DNA of 64,000 nt, taken from positions 124,001 to 188,000 of the forward strand of contig JADKEB010000033.1 in the NCBI GenBank assembly GCA_016718205.1, written 5' to 3'. Positions 1 to 9,830 of the stretch are shown here, in pieces. The first letter of the stretch is position 1, and the number at the start of each line of letters is the position of its first letter. The position numbers and the translations under genes are program-made. Below the pieces are notes generated by a model, which did not search any database, was not told the DNA's origin, and saw only the letters and a list, made by a program, of their open reading frames with translations. Source of the DNA: Saprospiraceae bacterium. Its GTDB lineage: Bacteria > Bacteroidota > Bacteroidia > Chitinophagales > Saprospiraceae.

Positions 1-2164
1 CTGCGGGTATGGTCACTTCGACTTCTGTATGATAATCTCTGGATAAAGTATATGTTTTAGGTAAGGAGTCGTGCAGACTTATTTTGGCATCTTTTGTCAA
101 TCCGGTATAGTAAAGTGGTAACTTGATTTTGCGGGTGATATTTGTTTTTAGCGGATTGTACAAAAGGACAAATGCTTTTTCTTTTAACAGTGGATCCACA
201 TGCATGACGCCATCCCAGTCCCTTCCGTCGGCCCTTCGCAAGTGAATGATATCTGAATTCAGGATGTTTCGGTACTTTTTGTACCAATCTATGGTCTCTT
301 TGACCACTTTTTTGGTATCTTCAGTATCATATAGTCTGGGTCCGCGGTAACAAGCCTGAACACCGGCCCCATAATATTGGATCATCAGTTGTTTGTAGTC
401 ATTCAGATGTTCACTCAATGGTTCCAAAATGGCGTCTTCGCTACCTCCCTGATATCTTGTCAACGGTACAAATCCCCACCCCATAGAAGGTATTTTGTCC
501 CAAGTACCATCGTATATGTTTTGGCGATTAAGTATTTTTTGTTGTGCACGTGAGAGAGAAAAATTGACTTCTCTGTATCCAAGGGCGATCTTATGGGAAC
601 CATCTAAAAAGTACCAGTCCGGTGCATTGATGTATACTCCGTGAGCATTGAGATCACGATAAAGTTGTTTTTGCATTTCCATTTGTACCCATTGAGAATC
701 TTCCAGTCCTTTATGACCCGGATGTGATGTAGAAGCGCACACATCACCAGGGTAGGGGCCATCGTGTTCCAGCAGGTCAAATCCTGTTTCAGTGATGAAT
801 TTTCTGATTTTTCTGATATAGTTGATGCCCCATTTACTAGCCATACAAGGTGCGTGCCCAAAAAATGCTCCTTTGTTTGGAAGTCCCGTTATAGGATCTA
901 TGACGTCTGTTTCATCATCTATCCTGCGGCTGCTGAATAGTGAATAACCACCCAGTTTTATTCCTTTGCTATGTGCATAATCGGTCAGAACTTTAAATTT
1001 TCTGATATTTTCCGGCGAGTCGTCCTCCATGTTCAGGCCACTCCCAAAGCTAAGGATAACCATCTCATATCCTGTCTCTGCACATTGGTCTATGATGTTT
1101 TTTACCTGTACAGAGTCAGTGCTCACTAAATGCATAAATATGGGATTCTGTGTTGTCCACGGAAATAGTGTTCTGTACATCTTTCTGCGCGCGAGACCAT
1201 TGCGTTCGCGATCATAGGAGTCCAATAACAATTCGTAGGTGCGTATGGATTTGAAGTTAGCTGTGGGAGCCAATTCTATTCCTACACCCTGATTTGGATA
1301 GACTTCTGCAACGCAGGGTGTCTCGTAATTGTAATTGACCTGTGAAGTGTAGGTACTGTCAGTATGCCAGTGTGTGCCCTGATCAGAAAGTTCGTATCGC
1401 ATGGCATTGTTATATGCAAAGTTATTTTCGATGTAGATTTTTTGGGGCTTTTTCATTTTTTCAGGTTTTCCAATTACAGCTGATTCTTCTTCCACAAGTG
1501 CCAGGATTTCGTTGACGACCTGATTGATTTTTATAGGCTCAGCTGAAAGATTTGTTATGGTGACCCATTTGCTGATGACCGGAATTCCATCAAATATTTC
1601 ATAATGTACTACAACTTCGATATTTTTAAGAGCTGGAATTTTTGATGTAAAAAATAATTGGAGATGCTTGCCTGTGGGCCATTTTTTATTGGATGCCCAG
1701 GTCTGACAATTCCATTGAAAATGTGGTTGTACTTCCCCGGATTCATATCTTGTATACTGAAAGTCAGCCTCCTTTTTCACAAAGTCTTTGATCCATGTTT
1801 CAAGGAGATAAGCATGTTCTTTTTGTCCATAAAGCCCACCAATATTATAGGTTTCACCATTTATTGTTATTCTGGCTTCTGGTCTGACAGAACGAATGAA
1901 TTCTTCTCCTGTGCTTAGGTTTTTGAAGCTTGTGGTACTTGTATTGGGAGTTATTTGTATACGCCTGGAAATCAAACCGTTGTTTAGCTCAAGATATTTG
2001 TCGCCTTGGATGATCTGGCTTTTTTGTTTTACCGGAGTTATAAGCCAATCTGTTGATGTTTTCTGTCCATATACACCAGATGACAATATCAGTATTAGAG
2101 CCACTGAAAATGGTATTTTGGATCTGAGCAAGGAAAAATGAAAAAATGAGTTTAAGATATTCAT
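1..2164 (-). CDS. GH36-like secreted glycosidase (putative alpha-galactosidase), 3' end beyond the window
   Basis: An uninterrupted minus-strand frame runs from an ATG at 2164 to the window edge (720 codons seen, no stop). The N-terminus has a hydrophobic export signal ending near VYGQ. A beta-sandwich-like N-terminal half is followed by a region resembling a TIM barrel, with the stretches FDLLEHDGPYPGDVC and INAPDWYFLDGS. These carry the acidic residues expected of clan GH-D enzymes, and the block resembles Bacteroidota proteins annotated as alpha-galactosidases. Substrate and exact family are inferred, not shown. It sits upstream of the metallophosphoesterase and GntR genes on the same strand, next to a sialoglycan locus, so removal of terminal alpha-linked sugars is a sensible role. 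Confidence 0.7.
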   Translation of the reverse strand, partial: MNILNSFFHFSLLRSKIPFSVALILILSSGVYGQKTSTDWLITPVKQKSQIIQGDKYLELNNGLISRRIQITPNTSTTSFKNLSTGEEFIRSVRPEARITINGETYNIGGLYGQKEHAYLLETWIKDFVKKEADFQYTRYESGEVQPHFQWNCQTWASNKKWPTGKHLQLFFTSKIPALKNIEVVVHYEIFDGIPVISKWVTITNLSAEPIKINQVVNEILALVEEESAVIGKPEKMKKPQKIYIENNFAYNNAMRYELSDQGTHWHTDSTYTSQVNYNYETPCVAEVYPNQGVGIELAPTANFKSIRTYELLLDSYDRERNGLARRKMYRTLFPWTTQNPIFMHLVSTDSVQVKNIIDQCAETGYEMVILSFGSGLNMEDDSPENIRKFKVLTDYAHSKGIKLGGYSLFSSRRIDDETDVIDPITGLPNKGAFFGHAPCMASKWGINYIRKIRKFITETGFDLLEHDGPYPGDVCASTSHPGHKGLEDSQWVQMEMQKQLYRDLNAHGVYINAPDWYFLDGSHKIALGYREVNFSLSRAQQKILNRQNIYDGTWDKIPSMGWGFVPLTRYQGGSEDAILEPLSEHLNDYKQLMIQYYGAGVQACYRGPRLYDTEDTKKVVKETIDWYKKYRNILNSDIIHLRRADGRDWDGVMHVDPLLKEKAFVLLYNPLKTNITRKIKLPLYYTGLTKDAKISLHDSLPKTYTLSRDYHTEVEVTIPA

Positions 2165-2178
2165 GTTATTTTCTAATT

Positions 2179-3186
2179 TTACTTTTTTGAAAATGGTACC
2201 TTCCAGTCCGATATTTTCGCAGTAATACGGGCAGCATCAGGATGTTTTTTTTCTGTAGGTGTAGGAGATACAAGGTGACTTTGGCGGCCTTCTATTTCTA
2301 TTTTACCCGAAGTATCTACAGAAACAAACGCATAAAGAGTATCTTTGTACATCGATTTTCCACCTTCCGAACCAAAACCTTCACCAGCATAGTAATAAGA
2401 TGCGCTATTCATCTGGAAATAATGGACTTTATTAATGATGCTATGGTCATCTACATGATGGTGTCCACTAAAACATGCGATCACTTTTTGAAAATCCGGA
2501 CGATTATTGGCATCATCTATGACTTTTCTGACATCGTGGCGGTTAGGTACACAATATCCACCCCATATCTCTCCGATAGATTGATGTGAAAAAATGATAC
2601 ATTGTTTATCAGTGGCAGCCAGGTCACTCTTGAGCCATTCTATTTGCTCAGGATTTATGTAATCCCGACTTTTTATAAATCTGAAATAATTGCCTTTTTC
2701 ATACTCTACATACTGACCATCTTTCAATAAATAATTGCCATCCAATACAATAAAATGAAAATTTCCCCGATCAAATGAATAGTATCTGTTTTTTAAACCC
2801 CAAAAATCCATAATATTTTCTTTAGTACCATGATCCATGTCATGATTTCCCAGAACATGAAACTTTTCACCTTTGAATGAATTCCAGAGATTTAAAAATG
2901 GTTTGGCTTCAGCATTTGGATGGCAAAAATCTCCACACTGGATGATAAAATCAGGCTTTTGTTTTGCAGCTTCAATTATAAACGACTCCAACCTCGCTTG
3001 TGCATCATTGGCATAACCGTGATGCACATCAGTGATCAATCCAAATGTCACGGATTTTCCTTTTGTTGTAATCGATGATGAAAATGATATTTCAGGTATA
3101 CAAAGCAGAGATGCAGCAAAGCTTGTATTTTTAAGAAACTGCCTTCTGTTTTGGGTATAGGTTTTTACATTTATGTTTTGAAGCAT
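2179..3186 (-). CDS. secreted calcineurin-like metallophosphoesterase
   Basis: The protein has about 335 residues when started at the ATG at 3186. This start gives a twin-arginine-like N-terminus (NRRQFLKNTSFAASLL), pointing to Tat export; a longer frame upstream lacks such a signal at its start. Metallophosphoesterase motifs appear in order: DVHHG, GDFCHP, GNHD, an SHQS histidine and GHHHVDDH. These ligate a two-metal centre that hydrolyses phosphoesters. The substrate is unknown. It lies 14 bp upstream of the GH36-like gene on the same strand, so the two are probably co-transcribed. A possible -7 box (TACATTTG) is at 3216-3223. The fold assignment is firm, the role is not. Confidence 0.85.
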   Translation of the reverse strand: MLQNINVKTYTQNRRQFLKNTSFAASLLCIPEISFSSSITTKGKSVTFGLITDVHHGYANDAQARLESFIIEAAKQKPDFIIQCGDFCHPNAEAKPFLNLWNSFKGEKFHVLGNHDMDHGTKENIMDFWGLKNRYYSFDRGNFHFIVLDGNYLLKDGQYVEYEKGNYFRFIKSRDYINPEQIEWLKSDLAATDKQCIIFSHQSIGEIWGGYCVPNRHDVRKVIDDANNRPDFQKVIACFSGHHHVDDHSIINKVHYFQMNSASYYYAGEGFGSEGGKSMYKDTLYAFVSVDTSGKIEIEGRQSHLVSPTPTEKKHPDAARITAKISDWKVPFSKK

Positions 3187-3215
3187 GGCCAGATATATAA
3201 TTTTAGAATATTGTC

Positions 3216-3223
3216 CAAATGTA
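3216..3223 (-). promoter_or_regulatory. candidate -7 promoter box for the metallophosphoesterase gene
   Basis: The minus strand reads TACATTTG, matching the Bacteroidota -7 consensus TAnnTTTG, 30 bp before the chosen ATG at 3186. No clear -33 TTTG is seen at the expected distance, so this is weak. Confidence 0.35.
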
Positions 3224-3268
3224 CACAAGTTAGCCCATTAAAGCTGATAATTTAGTGATGTTTATTAT

Positions 3269-3447
3269 GAGTATGTTTAAACTTTCATCATTTGGCTTCA
3301 AGCGGCAAATTTTATTTTATCCAGCGTTATATTTTTCGTCGTACAGCGTCAAGCTATGCTTGAACTTCCGGCTACGACTGCAAAATATGCCTCGTTTAAA
3401 ATTAAATTTCCTCACTTTCGCTCAAACATATAAATTTAAACATACTC
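3269..3447. repeat. MITE-like inverted-repeat element (family 2, copy 1)
   Basis: GAGTATGTTTAAA at 3269-3281 is repeated exactly inverted at 3435-3447. The 179-bp element fills most of the gene-free gap between the metallophosphoesterase and the GntR gene. The inside holds an imperfect hairpin (CGTCGTA ... CTACGAC) that resembles the core of family 1 elements elsewhere in the window. The same ends recur at 34768-34952 and 45445-45597. No transposase is encoded. Confidence 0.75.
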
Positions 3448-3540
3448 TAACTTGATTTGAAGTGAAGATGCAATTATAATCAAAATCTAATGCTGTCACC
3501 TCAATATCTTGTCCATAGTTTGTTATACACACATTATCCT

Positions 3541-4245
3541 TTACAATATCCTGTAAAAATGGTTTTCAAGGTGGTTCCGCATTCCTGCCCTGAATTTTTC
3601 AGTATCACGGGTAGCCAGGATTTCTACGAGCTGTAAGTGGGAAGTAAATCTCTTTTTTGAAGTCTTTAAACTGAGAAGTCCGCTGGAATAAATGTAGTTA
3701 TACACAGGCAAAAGCAATTTTTGAAACTCCTTCAGTGTAGAATTTCCGGTGATTTCATATAATTTTCCGTGAAATCTTATTTCATAATCTACGTCAAATA
3801 AGGAATCGGCATCAGGAGTGAGCTCATCCTTGACAATCTCATACAGTTCTTTGATGTCATCATCTGTTGCCCTTGCTACTACAAAATCTGACATTCCAAC
3901 CTCCAATGCCAGTCTCATTTCAAAAATATCCTTCAATGTATTGTCGTCCAGAATATGCGGGATAATTGACTTCTGTAAAATGTGGGTGATGTCAGGACTT
4001 TTTATAACTGTACCTATCTTCTTGCGGGTTTCAATCAAACCCATAGTACGAAGCCTGGTCAATGTTTCTCTCACTACGGTTCGACTCACTCCAAGTATTT
4101 CAGCAAGCTCCAATTCCTTTGGAATAGAATCGCCTACTTTCAGCTCTTTTTTTGCAAAAAAATCAAGTAGGCTAAGTTCAACCTTATCCACCATACTACT
4201 ATTGTCAATAGCAGTCAATGTCTTGAATGATCTAAGTGCTTCCAT
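3541..4245 (-). CDS. FadR-subfamily GntR transcriptional regulator
   Basis: The protein has 234 residues from the ATG at 4245; a slightly longer frame would need a TTG start. The N-terminal winged helix-turn-helix shows the GntR signature (KELELAEILGVSRTVVRETLTRLR at about residues 46-69), followed by an all-helical FCD domain with DVDYEIRFHGKLYEITGN, containing metal- or ligand-binding Asp/His positions. FCD regulators usually repress sugar-acid catabolic genes and release DNA on binding the ligand. It is divergent from the beta-galactosidase gene. The palindromes at 4325-4337 and 9831-9845 have the GTnnnAC core typical of this subfamily. I infer that it controls the glycan locus, with a sialic-acid-type ligand plausible but untested. 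Confidence 0.9.
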   Translation of the reverse strand: MEALRSFKTLTAIDNSSMVDKVELSLLDFFAKKELKVGDSIPKELELAEILGVSRTVVRETLTRLRTMGLIETRKKIGTVIKSPDITHILQKSIIPHILDDNTLKDIFEMRLALEVGMSDFVVARATDDDIKELYEIVKDELTPDADSLFDVDYEIRFHGKLYEITGNSTLKEFQKLLLPVYNYIYSSGLLSLKTSKKRFTSHLQLVEILATRDTEKFRAGMRNHLENHFYRIL

Positions 4246-4254
4246 AAAAAACGG

Positions 4255-4262
4255 CAAAGTTA
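4255..4262 (-). promoter_or_regulatory. candidate -7 box for the gntR gene
   Basis: The minus strand reads TAACTTTG, a match to TAnnTTTG, only about 10 nt before the ATG at 4245. If it is used, the mRNA would be almost leaderless. There is no good -33 element. Confidence 0.35.
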
Positions 4263-4290
4263 GTTTTTAAAAATTATTTTAGAATAAAAA

Positions 4291-4321
4291 TTTTATTAGA
4301 AAAAGGAAATGTATAATTTTG
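4291..4321 (+). promoter_or_regulatory. promoter of the lacZ-like gene
   Basis: TTTT at 4291-4294 is separated by 19 bp from TAATTTTG (4314-4321), matching the Bacteroidota -33/-7 pattern. The operator-like palindrome begins 4 nt after the last base of the -7 box, as it does in front of susC. Confidence 0.6.
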
Positions 4322-4324
4322 TGA

Positions 4325-4337
4325 TATGTATGACATA
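4325..4337 (+). promoter_or_regulatory. candidate GntR (FadR-type) operator 1
   Basis: TATGTATGACATA is a perfect 5-bp inverted repeat around ATG, with the GTnnnAC core known for FadR-subfamily sites. It overlaps the expected transcription start of the beta-galactosidase gene and lies about 80 bp upstream of the divergent gntR gene, so it could act on both. Confidence 0.6.
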
Positions 4338-4423
4338 ATGCACAAATGTATATACTTTTTATTCATTTTGTTCTCTTTGAAGCAAATACTTTATATTCAA
4401 TTAAAAATTGAAAAACATTTATA

Positions 4424-7400
4424 ATGGTTGCCCATATATCTTTATTTAAAAAAACAATAATCTTCATCTTTTCCTGCTTGCTATTGACACAAACTTTATA
4501 TGGTCAGGGGCAGTTACCATCAGAATTACTCACTCCAGAATTGGTTTCCATCAACCGTTTGCCGATGAAAGCCAATTCATTTGCTTTTGAAAATGTACAG
4601 ATGGCCAAAGGTTTTGATAAAGAAAAGTCTGAAAACTATTTATCGCTTAATGGTGTGTGGAAATTTAATTGGGTAAAAGATCCAAACTACCGTCCATCAA
4701 ACTTTTTTGAACTTGGGTATGATGATAGTCAATGGTCTAATTTCCGCATTCCGGCAAGCTGGGAAGTTCATGGTTATGGACTTCCAATCTATGTCAATCA
4801 GCCATATGACTTTGCAGGACACAATCTAAGGTATGGAAAGATGAATCCGCCTCATGATATTCCTGCCAATAATAATCCTGTCGGGTCTTATCGAAAAAAT
4901 ATTGTCTTACCAAAAGGTTTTACAGATAAACAGATATTTCTCCATGTCGGCAATGCCAAAAGTTGCCTTTTTGTATGGGTAAACGGCAAAAAAGTCGGCT
5001 ATAGTGAAGATAGCAAGCTGGCGGCAGAATTTGATATCACGGATTTTGTCAAGGAAGGAGAAAATCTTTTAGCCTTTCAGGTGTATCGCTGGTGTGATGC
5101 CAGTTACCTGGAATGTCAGGATATGTTTCGCTTTTCAGGTATTGAAAGAGATGTATATTTGTACAGTACTCATAAGCTGAACATAAGGGATGTAAAAATT
5201 GACGCAACATTAGAAAATAATTATACTGATGGTGCGCTAAACATTGATATTGAAGTCAATAACTATAAATCGGAAAAGGGTTACCACAGTATACCTGATA
5301 GCTTCCGCGTAGAGATACAGTTGCAGGATGCTGATAACAAAACTATTTACGAGGATAAAACAGCTTCTTTTCAAAAGGTATTGGGAAAGTACCATACAAA
5401 TGTACAATTCAATACATCGATTCCAAATATAAAGTCCTGGAATGCTGAAATCCCTTATCTGTATACACTGTTGATCACATTGAAGGACAAAAATGGGAAA
5501 ATACTTGAAGTTGTGCCTCAACGCATAGGGTTTAAAAAAGTAGAAATCAAAGAAGGTAATTTTTTAGTCAATGGAAAAAGAGTATTTTTGAAAGGCGTCA
5601 ACAGGCATGAACATCATCCACGCAATGGCCACACTTTAACTAAAGATGATATGCGCAAAGATTTGGAGATGATGAAAAGACTAAATATTAATGCGGTGAG
5701 ACATTCACATTATCCATCTGACCCATATTGGATGGAACTTTGCGATGAATATGGATTGTACGTTGTCGACGAAGCGAATATTGAAAGCCATGGATTAGGA
5801 TATGACCTGAGCGTAACCCTTGGTAACAAACCCAGGTGGAAAGAAGCACATATGCAGCGCATACAGAGAATGTATGAAAGAGATAAAAATCACGCTTCGG
5901 TAGTTACATTGTCGTTGGGAAATGAAGCCGGAGACGGGTCAAACTTTTACGCCGCTTTTGACTGGCTGAAACAACATACTTCTTTACCTATCCAATACGA
6001 AAGAGACATCAATTATGGCCAACCCAATAATACAAATTTCTCTGAGATATTCTGCCCTCAATACATTTCACCTGGAGATATGGCAAAATATGCTCAGAGT
6101 GATGCAAAAATGCCTCATATTCAAAGCGAATATGCTCATATTATGGGCAATAGCCTGGGTAATTTTCAGGATTATTGGGATATCATAGAAAGTCACCCAA
6201 AGCTGCAAGGAGGGTTCATTTGGGAATGGATAGATCAGAGTATTGATACCATTAAAAATGGAAATCGAATCAAAGCGTATGGAGGTGATTTTCCTTTGGA
6301 TGGACCAGTGGATGAAAACCTGAGTGATAACAATTTTTGTGTCAAGGGTGTAGTAGATGCTTATCGCAATGTCACTCCAATGGCACTGGAAGTCAAAAAA
6401 GTATATCAACACATCAAGACTCAATGGAAAGGAAAAAATACCATCAATTTAAAAAATGGCTATTTTTTCAAATCAATGGACAACGTGATGCTGCGATGGG
6501 TATTGTTGGAAAATGGGGAATCCAAAGAAACAGGAACGCTAACATCACTTAATCTTTCAGCCCAGGAACAAAATGAAATTTCATTACCTTTAAAAACAAG
6601 GATGCTGGCCGATAATGAATATCAACTGAATATATACTATCATCTCATAAATGATGAACCTTTTTTACCAAAGGGCTATGAAATTGCTGCAGAACAGTTT
6701 TTGCTCAAAACTTTACCTCCTGTAAGGCCTGTTCCTTCCTCCAAATCATCATTGAAAGTAGAACATTCAACTGATAAATATACCGTAAGTGGAAAAAATT
6801 TCTCTGTTGTTTTCGATTTACGGCAAGGAACCTTGGCTAAATATATATATAAAGGTGAAGAAATCATACAACAAGGTCCTAAACCATCATTCTGGAGGGC
6901 TCCAACGGACAATGACATAGGAGCAGGATTTAACCGCACGCTTCGAATGTGGCGAAATGCCTATGATGAAGGAACGGAGCTTAAGACGTCAATACAAAAA
7001 ATCAGAGATAATGAATACAAAATTAGTATGTCTAAAACTTTGGTCAATGGAGATGCTGCACACGAACAAATATTTACAGTTTATGGTGATGGTAGCATTC
7101 AGGTCCAAAATAATTTCAGGTCCTTTAAAGGAAAATATGCCTTGTTGTTACGATCAGGCAATGATGTGGTTCTCAATAAGAATTATAGCAATATCTCGTG
7201 GTATGGAAGAGGACCTGGCGAAAATTATTGGGACAGAAAGACCAATACATTTATAGGGCAATACAGACAGCATATCGATGAACAATATTATGGATACGCC
7301 AGGCCTCAGGAAAGTGGCAATCATACTGAAGTCCGGTGGGTGACATTCAACAATGCCAAAGGAAGGAAAATTCATTTTTCATTTGCGGATACTCTGCTAA

Positions 7401-7621
7401 GTTTTTCTGCATTACCTTATAGTCTGGATGATCTGGACCCAGAGATGAATAAAAAACAGTATCATAGCGGCGAACTGGTAAAACGTAATGAAATATACCT
7501 GCACATGGATCTAAATCAAACCGGGCTTCAGGGAATTGATAGTTGGGGAGCATGGCCGATGGTGAAATACCGGATCCCATTTAAAGATTACGCATACAGT
7601 TATTGGCTAAAGATTGAATAA
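4424..7621 (+). CDS. secreted GH2 beta-galactosidase, LacZ type
   Basis: The protein has 1065 residues, the usual length of LacZ-type enzymes. A signal peptide (to about residue 28, LYGQG) places it in the periplasm or outside. The order is sugar-binding jelly roll, Ig-like domain, TIM barrel, then the C-terminal Bgal small-chain domain. VDEANIESHG precedes the acid/base Glu at residue 501 in LGNEAGDG; the nucleophile is Glu569 in QSEYAHIMGNS; GGFIWEWIDQS follows. It hydrolyses terminal beta-linked galactose. It is the first gene of the plus-strand block, behind its own promoter and operator, and lies 10 bp before a second GH2 gene. In a sialoglycan locus it probably acts on galactose exposed by the sialidase. 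Confidence 0.93.
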   Translation: MVAHISLFKKTIIFIFSCLLLTQTLYGQGQLPSELLTPELVSINRLPMKANSFAFENVQMAKGFDKEKSENYLSLNGVWKFNWVKDPNYRPSNFFELGYDDSQWSNFRIPASWEVHGYGLPIYVNQPYDFAGHNLRYGKMNPPHDIPANNNPVGSYRKNIVLPKGFTDKQIFLHVGNAKSCLFVWVNGKKVGYSEDSKLAAEFDITDFVKEGENLLAFQVYRWCDASYLECQDMFRFSGIERDVYLYSTHKLNIRDVKIDATLENNYTDGALNIDIEVNNYKSEKGYHSIPDSFRVEIQLQDADNKTIYEDKTASFQKVLGKYHTNVQFNTSIPNIKSWNAEIPYLYTLLITLKDKNGKILEVVPQRIGFKKVEIKEGNFLVNGKRVFLKGVNRHEHHPRNGHTLTKDDMRKDLEMMKRLNINAVRHSHYPSDPYWMELCDEYGLYVVDEANIESHGLGYDLSVTLGNKPRWKEAHMQRIQRMYERDKNHASVVTLSLGNEAGDGSNFYAAFDWLKQHTSLPIQYERDINYGQPNNTNFSEIFCPQYISPGDMAKYAQSDAKMPHIQSEYAHIMGNSLGNFQDYWDIIESHPKLQGGFIWEWIDQSIDTIKNGNRIKAYGGDFPLDGPVDENLSDNNFCVKGVVDAYRNVTPMALEVKKVYQHIKTQWKGKNTINLKNGYFFKSMDNVMLRWVLLENGESKETGTLTSLNLSAQEQNEISLPLKTRMLADNEYQLNIYYHLINDEPFLPKGYEIAAEQFLLKTLPPVRPVPSSKSSLKVEHSTDKYTVSGKNFSVVFDLRQGTLAKYIYKGEEIIQQGPKPSFWRAPTDNDIGAGFNRTLRMWRNAYDEGTELKTSIQKIRDNEYKISMSKTLVNGDAAHEQIFTVYGDGSIQVQNNFRSFKGKYALLLRSGNDVVLNKNYSNISWYGRGPGENYWDRKTNTFIGQYRQHIDEQYYGYARPQESGNHTEVRWVTFNNAKGRKIHFSFADTLLSFSALPYSLDDLDPEMNKKQYHSGELVKRNEIYLHMDLNQTGLQGIDSWGAWPMVKYRIPFKDYAYSYWLKIE

Positions 7622-7631
7622 AACCTGATTA

Positions 7632-9674
7632 ATGAAAACAATACATTTATTTTTTGCCACATTTATGTGGTTTGGAGCAATCGCTCAAAGAGATACCATA
7701 TCAATAAACACAGACTGGCACTTTTTAATTGATCAAAATTCCTTAGGTGTTACTGAAAAATGGTATGAACAAAATTTAACAAGCAACCGTGTGGTCAATT
7801 TACCTCACACCTGGAATATCGAAGAAGAAAATCAGAATCATTATGGTTGGGCCTGGTATCAGAAAAAAATAGACATTCCTGTTGCATGGAAAAACAAGAA
7901 TGTGGTCATCAGGTTTGGTGCTGTCAACCATACTTGCATGATCTATATCAATGGAAAAAAAGTAGAACAGAATATCGGAGATGGGTTTAATAGTTTTAGT
8001 ATTAATCTCAACAGAAAACTAAATTATGGTAAAGAAAATGTCATCACTGTTGGTGTGAACAATGATTATGGAAAGTACAAGGTGCCTTTTGGCAATTCAT
8101 TTGATTGGCCCAATGATGGTGGTATTATCCGCAAAGTGGCTTTGATAATAAGTGATAAACCATCTGTAAAATTTATTCATGCGGAACCAAAACTTGATAT
8201 TGAAAGCAATGCTGGAAATTTAATAATGAAGATGGGCTTTGAAGAAATGACTACAAACAAAGATATTCAGTTAGCCATCACTATAAGAGAGGAAAACCAG
8301 CCAACACAAAACATCATATATAATGCTACATTAAAACCTCTTTGGCAAAACGGTATAGCTTTGTTAAACATTGGCTTACCCAAAGTTAATCCATGGCATT
8401 TCGACTTTCCAAATCTTTACCGCATTGATGTGAAAGTACTCAATGGTAAAAATATAAGTGATCATATTGCCACCACAGTCGGGTTCAGGGAATTTAAATT
8501 TATAAAAGGTAAAACGTATTTAAATGGTGAGCGCGTAAAATTGATGGGAGTGGAATGGACCTCAGGTAGCAACCCTGATTTTGGTTTTGCTGAAACGGAT
8601 TCGGTAATTCTCAGTCAGTGTAAACTAATGAAAGAAGTCAACGCGATCTTTACTCGTCAGCATTTCCAACAGGATGAATTATTTTATGATTTTTGTGATC
8701 GAAATGGTATTTTAGTGCAACAGGAAGTGCCATTATGGGGTGCTGATACACCTGCAAATGATACTATACGTCATATTTCCATGAATCAACTGGAAAGGAT
8801 GATATATAATTATTACAACCATCCATGCATCTTTTCCTGGGGTGTCGGTAATGAACTACGGGGAAGGGATGAAGATATGAAAACAATGATTGGAGAATTA
8901 ATTTCAAAAACAAGAATGCTGGATTCTTCCCGTCATGTGGCATATGTCAGCAACACCCTTACAAGTAGCTTTTACAACAATCCAAAATTTACACCAGACG
9001 CTGCAAATGATGGAGATTATATCATGATGAATGAATATGGGGCAAGTTGGTGGCCCGTACCATTGGGCCAAATTCATGCTTACCTGGACAGTGTGCACAT
9101 GAGCTATCCTGATAAACCGTTTTTTATTTCTGAGTTTGGATTGTGTGAACCGAATTTCAAAGGTGGCGACCAAAGGCGACTGGAAGATTTAATTTATCAT
9201 ATGGCAATATACGAAAGCAAACCCTTTGTTGAGGGAGCAATATATTTTGACCTGACAGATTATCGTACTCATTTTCCCGGCACTCCAGAAAAAAATAAAT
9301 TCAGAAGGAGGGTTCATGGTGTATATGACGTGTACGGGCAACCTAAACCTTCCATGACTGTACTCAGGGAAATGTCAACACCGATTGAAGTTCAGCAAGT
9401 GAGGAAATGGAACAAAGGCAAACTGAATGTATTGATTTACGGAAGTGTTGGCTTGCCACAGCATACTGTCAAGGGGTATAAGCTTTATATTTCTGAAAAA
9501 CATCAGCATTATACTTCTGGAAAAATGTATCAACTGCCGGATATAAAGCCAGGCCAACAAGTTAATTTTGAAGTGGATGAAGTAAACGAAGGCAATGTGA
9601 TAGTAACCATAGTTCGTCCTTTGGGATACGTAGTGACACAAAAGAGTTTTTATTGGTCAGAGTCAGATAAGTAA
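7632..9674 (+). CDS. secreted GH2 glycosidase, short beta-galactosidase/glucuronidase type
   Basis: The protein has 680 residues with a signal peptide (cleaved near AIAQ). It has a jelly roll (about 30-180), an Ig-like domain and a TIM barrel. The acid/base Glu408 sits in FSWGVGNELRG and the nucleophile Glu501 in FFISEFGLCEP, both in GH2 context. It lacks the small-chain domain of the upstream LacZ-type protein, so the two are not recent duplicates and probably cleave different beta-linkages. Exact specificity (galactose, glucuronic acid or another sugar) cannot be read from sequence. It follows the LacZ-type gene by 10 bp and is co-transcribed with it; susC has its own promoter 147 bp downstream. 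Confidence 0.88.
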   Translation: MKTIHLFFATFMWFGAIAQRDTISINTDWHFLIDQNSLGVTEKWYEQNLTSNRVVNLPHTWNIEEENQNHYGWAWYQKKIDIPVAWKNKNVVIRFGAVNHTCMIYINGKKVEQNIGDGFNSFSINLNRKLNYGKENVITVGVNNDYGKYKVPFGNSFDWPNDGGIIRKVALIISDKPSVKFIHAEPKLDIESNAGNLIMKMGFEEMTTNKDIQLAITIREENQPTQNIIYNATLKPLWQNGIALLNIGLPKVNPWHFDFPNLYRIDVKVLNGKNISDHIATTVGFREFKFIKGKTYLNGERVKLMGVEWTSGSNPDFGFAETDSVILSQCKLMKEVNAIFTRQHFQQDELFYDFCDRNGILVQQEVPLWGADTPANDTIRHISMNQLERMIYNYYNHPCIFSWGVGNELRGRDEDMKTMIGELISKTRMLDSSRHVAYVSNTLTSSFYNNPKFTPDAANDGDYIMMNEYGASWWPVPLGQIHAYLDSVHMSYPDKPFFISEFGLCEPNFKGGDQRRLEDLIYHMAIYESKPFVEGAIYFDLTDYRTHFPGTPEKNKFRRRVHGVYDVYGQPKPSMTVLREMSTPIEVQQVRKWNKGKLNVLIYGSVGLPQHTVKGYKLYISEKHQHYTSGKMYQLPDIKPGQQVNFEVDEVNEGNVIVTIVRPLGYVVTQKSFYWSESDK

Positions 9675-9797
9675 TTGGTTTAGGCATGGAAATAATTATT
9701 TTATTGATTATCAACAGGTAGAAAGAATGTAAACACTGGTAACAATTTTCTCACATATCCCATTAATCATTTTTTTAAAAATATTTATTTAAAATAA

Positions 9798-9828
9798 TTT
9801 GCAGATTTAAAAATAGGATTTATATTTG
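9798..9828 (+). promoter_or_regulatory. promoter of the susC-susD-nan block
   Basis: TTTG (9798-9801), 19 bp, then TATATTTG (9821-9828) is an excellent match to the Bacteroidota promoter. The operator palindrome begins within 4 nt of the -7 box. Confidence 0.75.
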
Positions 9829-9830
9829 CG

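Noticed and set aside
604..861. Short minus-strand frames within 1-2164
   Set aside because: They are shadow frames of the open GH36-like gene, whose frame is continuous to the window edge.
3255..3455. A 66-residue plus-strand frame between the metallophosphoesterase and gntR genes
   Set aside because: It lies almost wholly inside the inverted-repeat element and shows no protein-like features.
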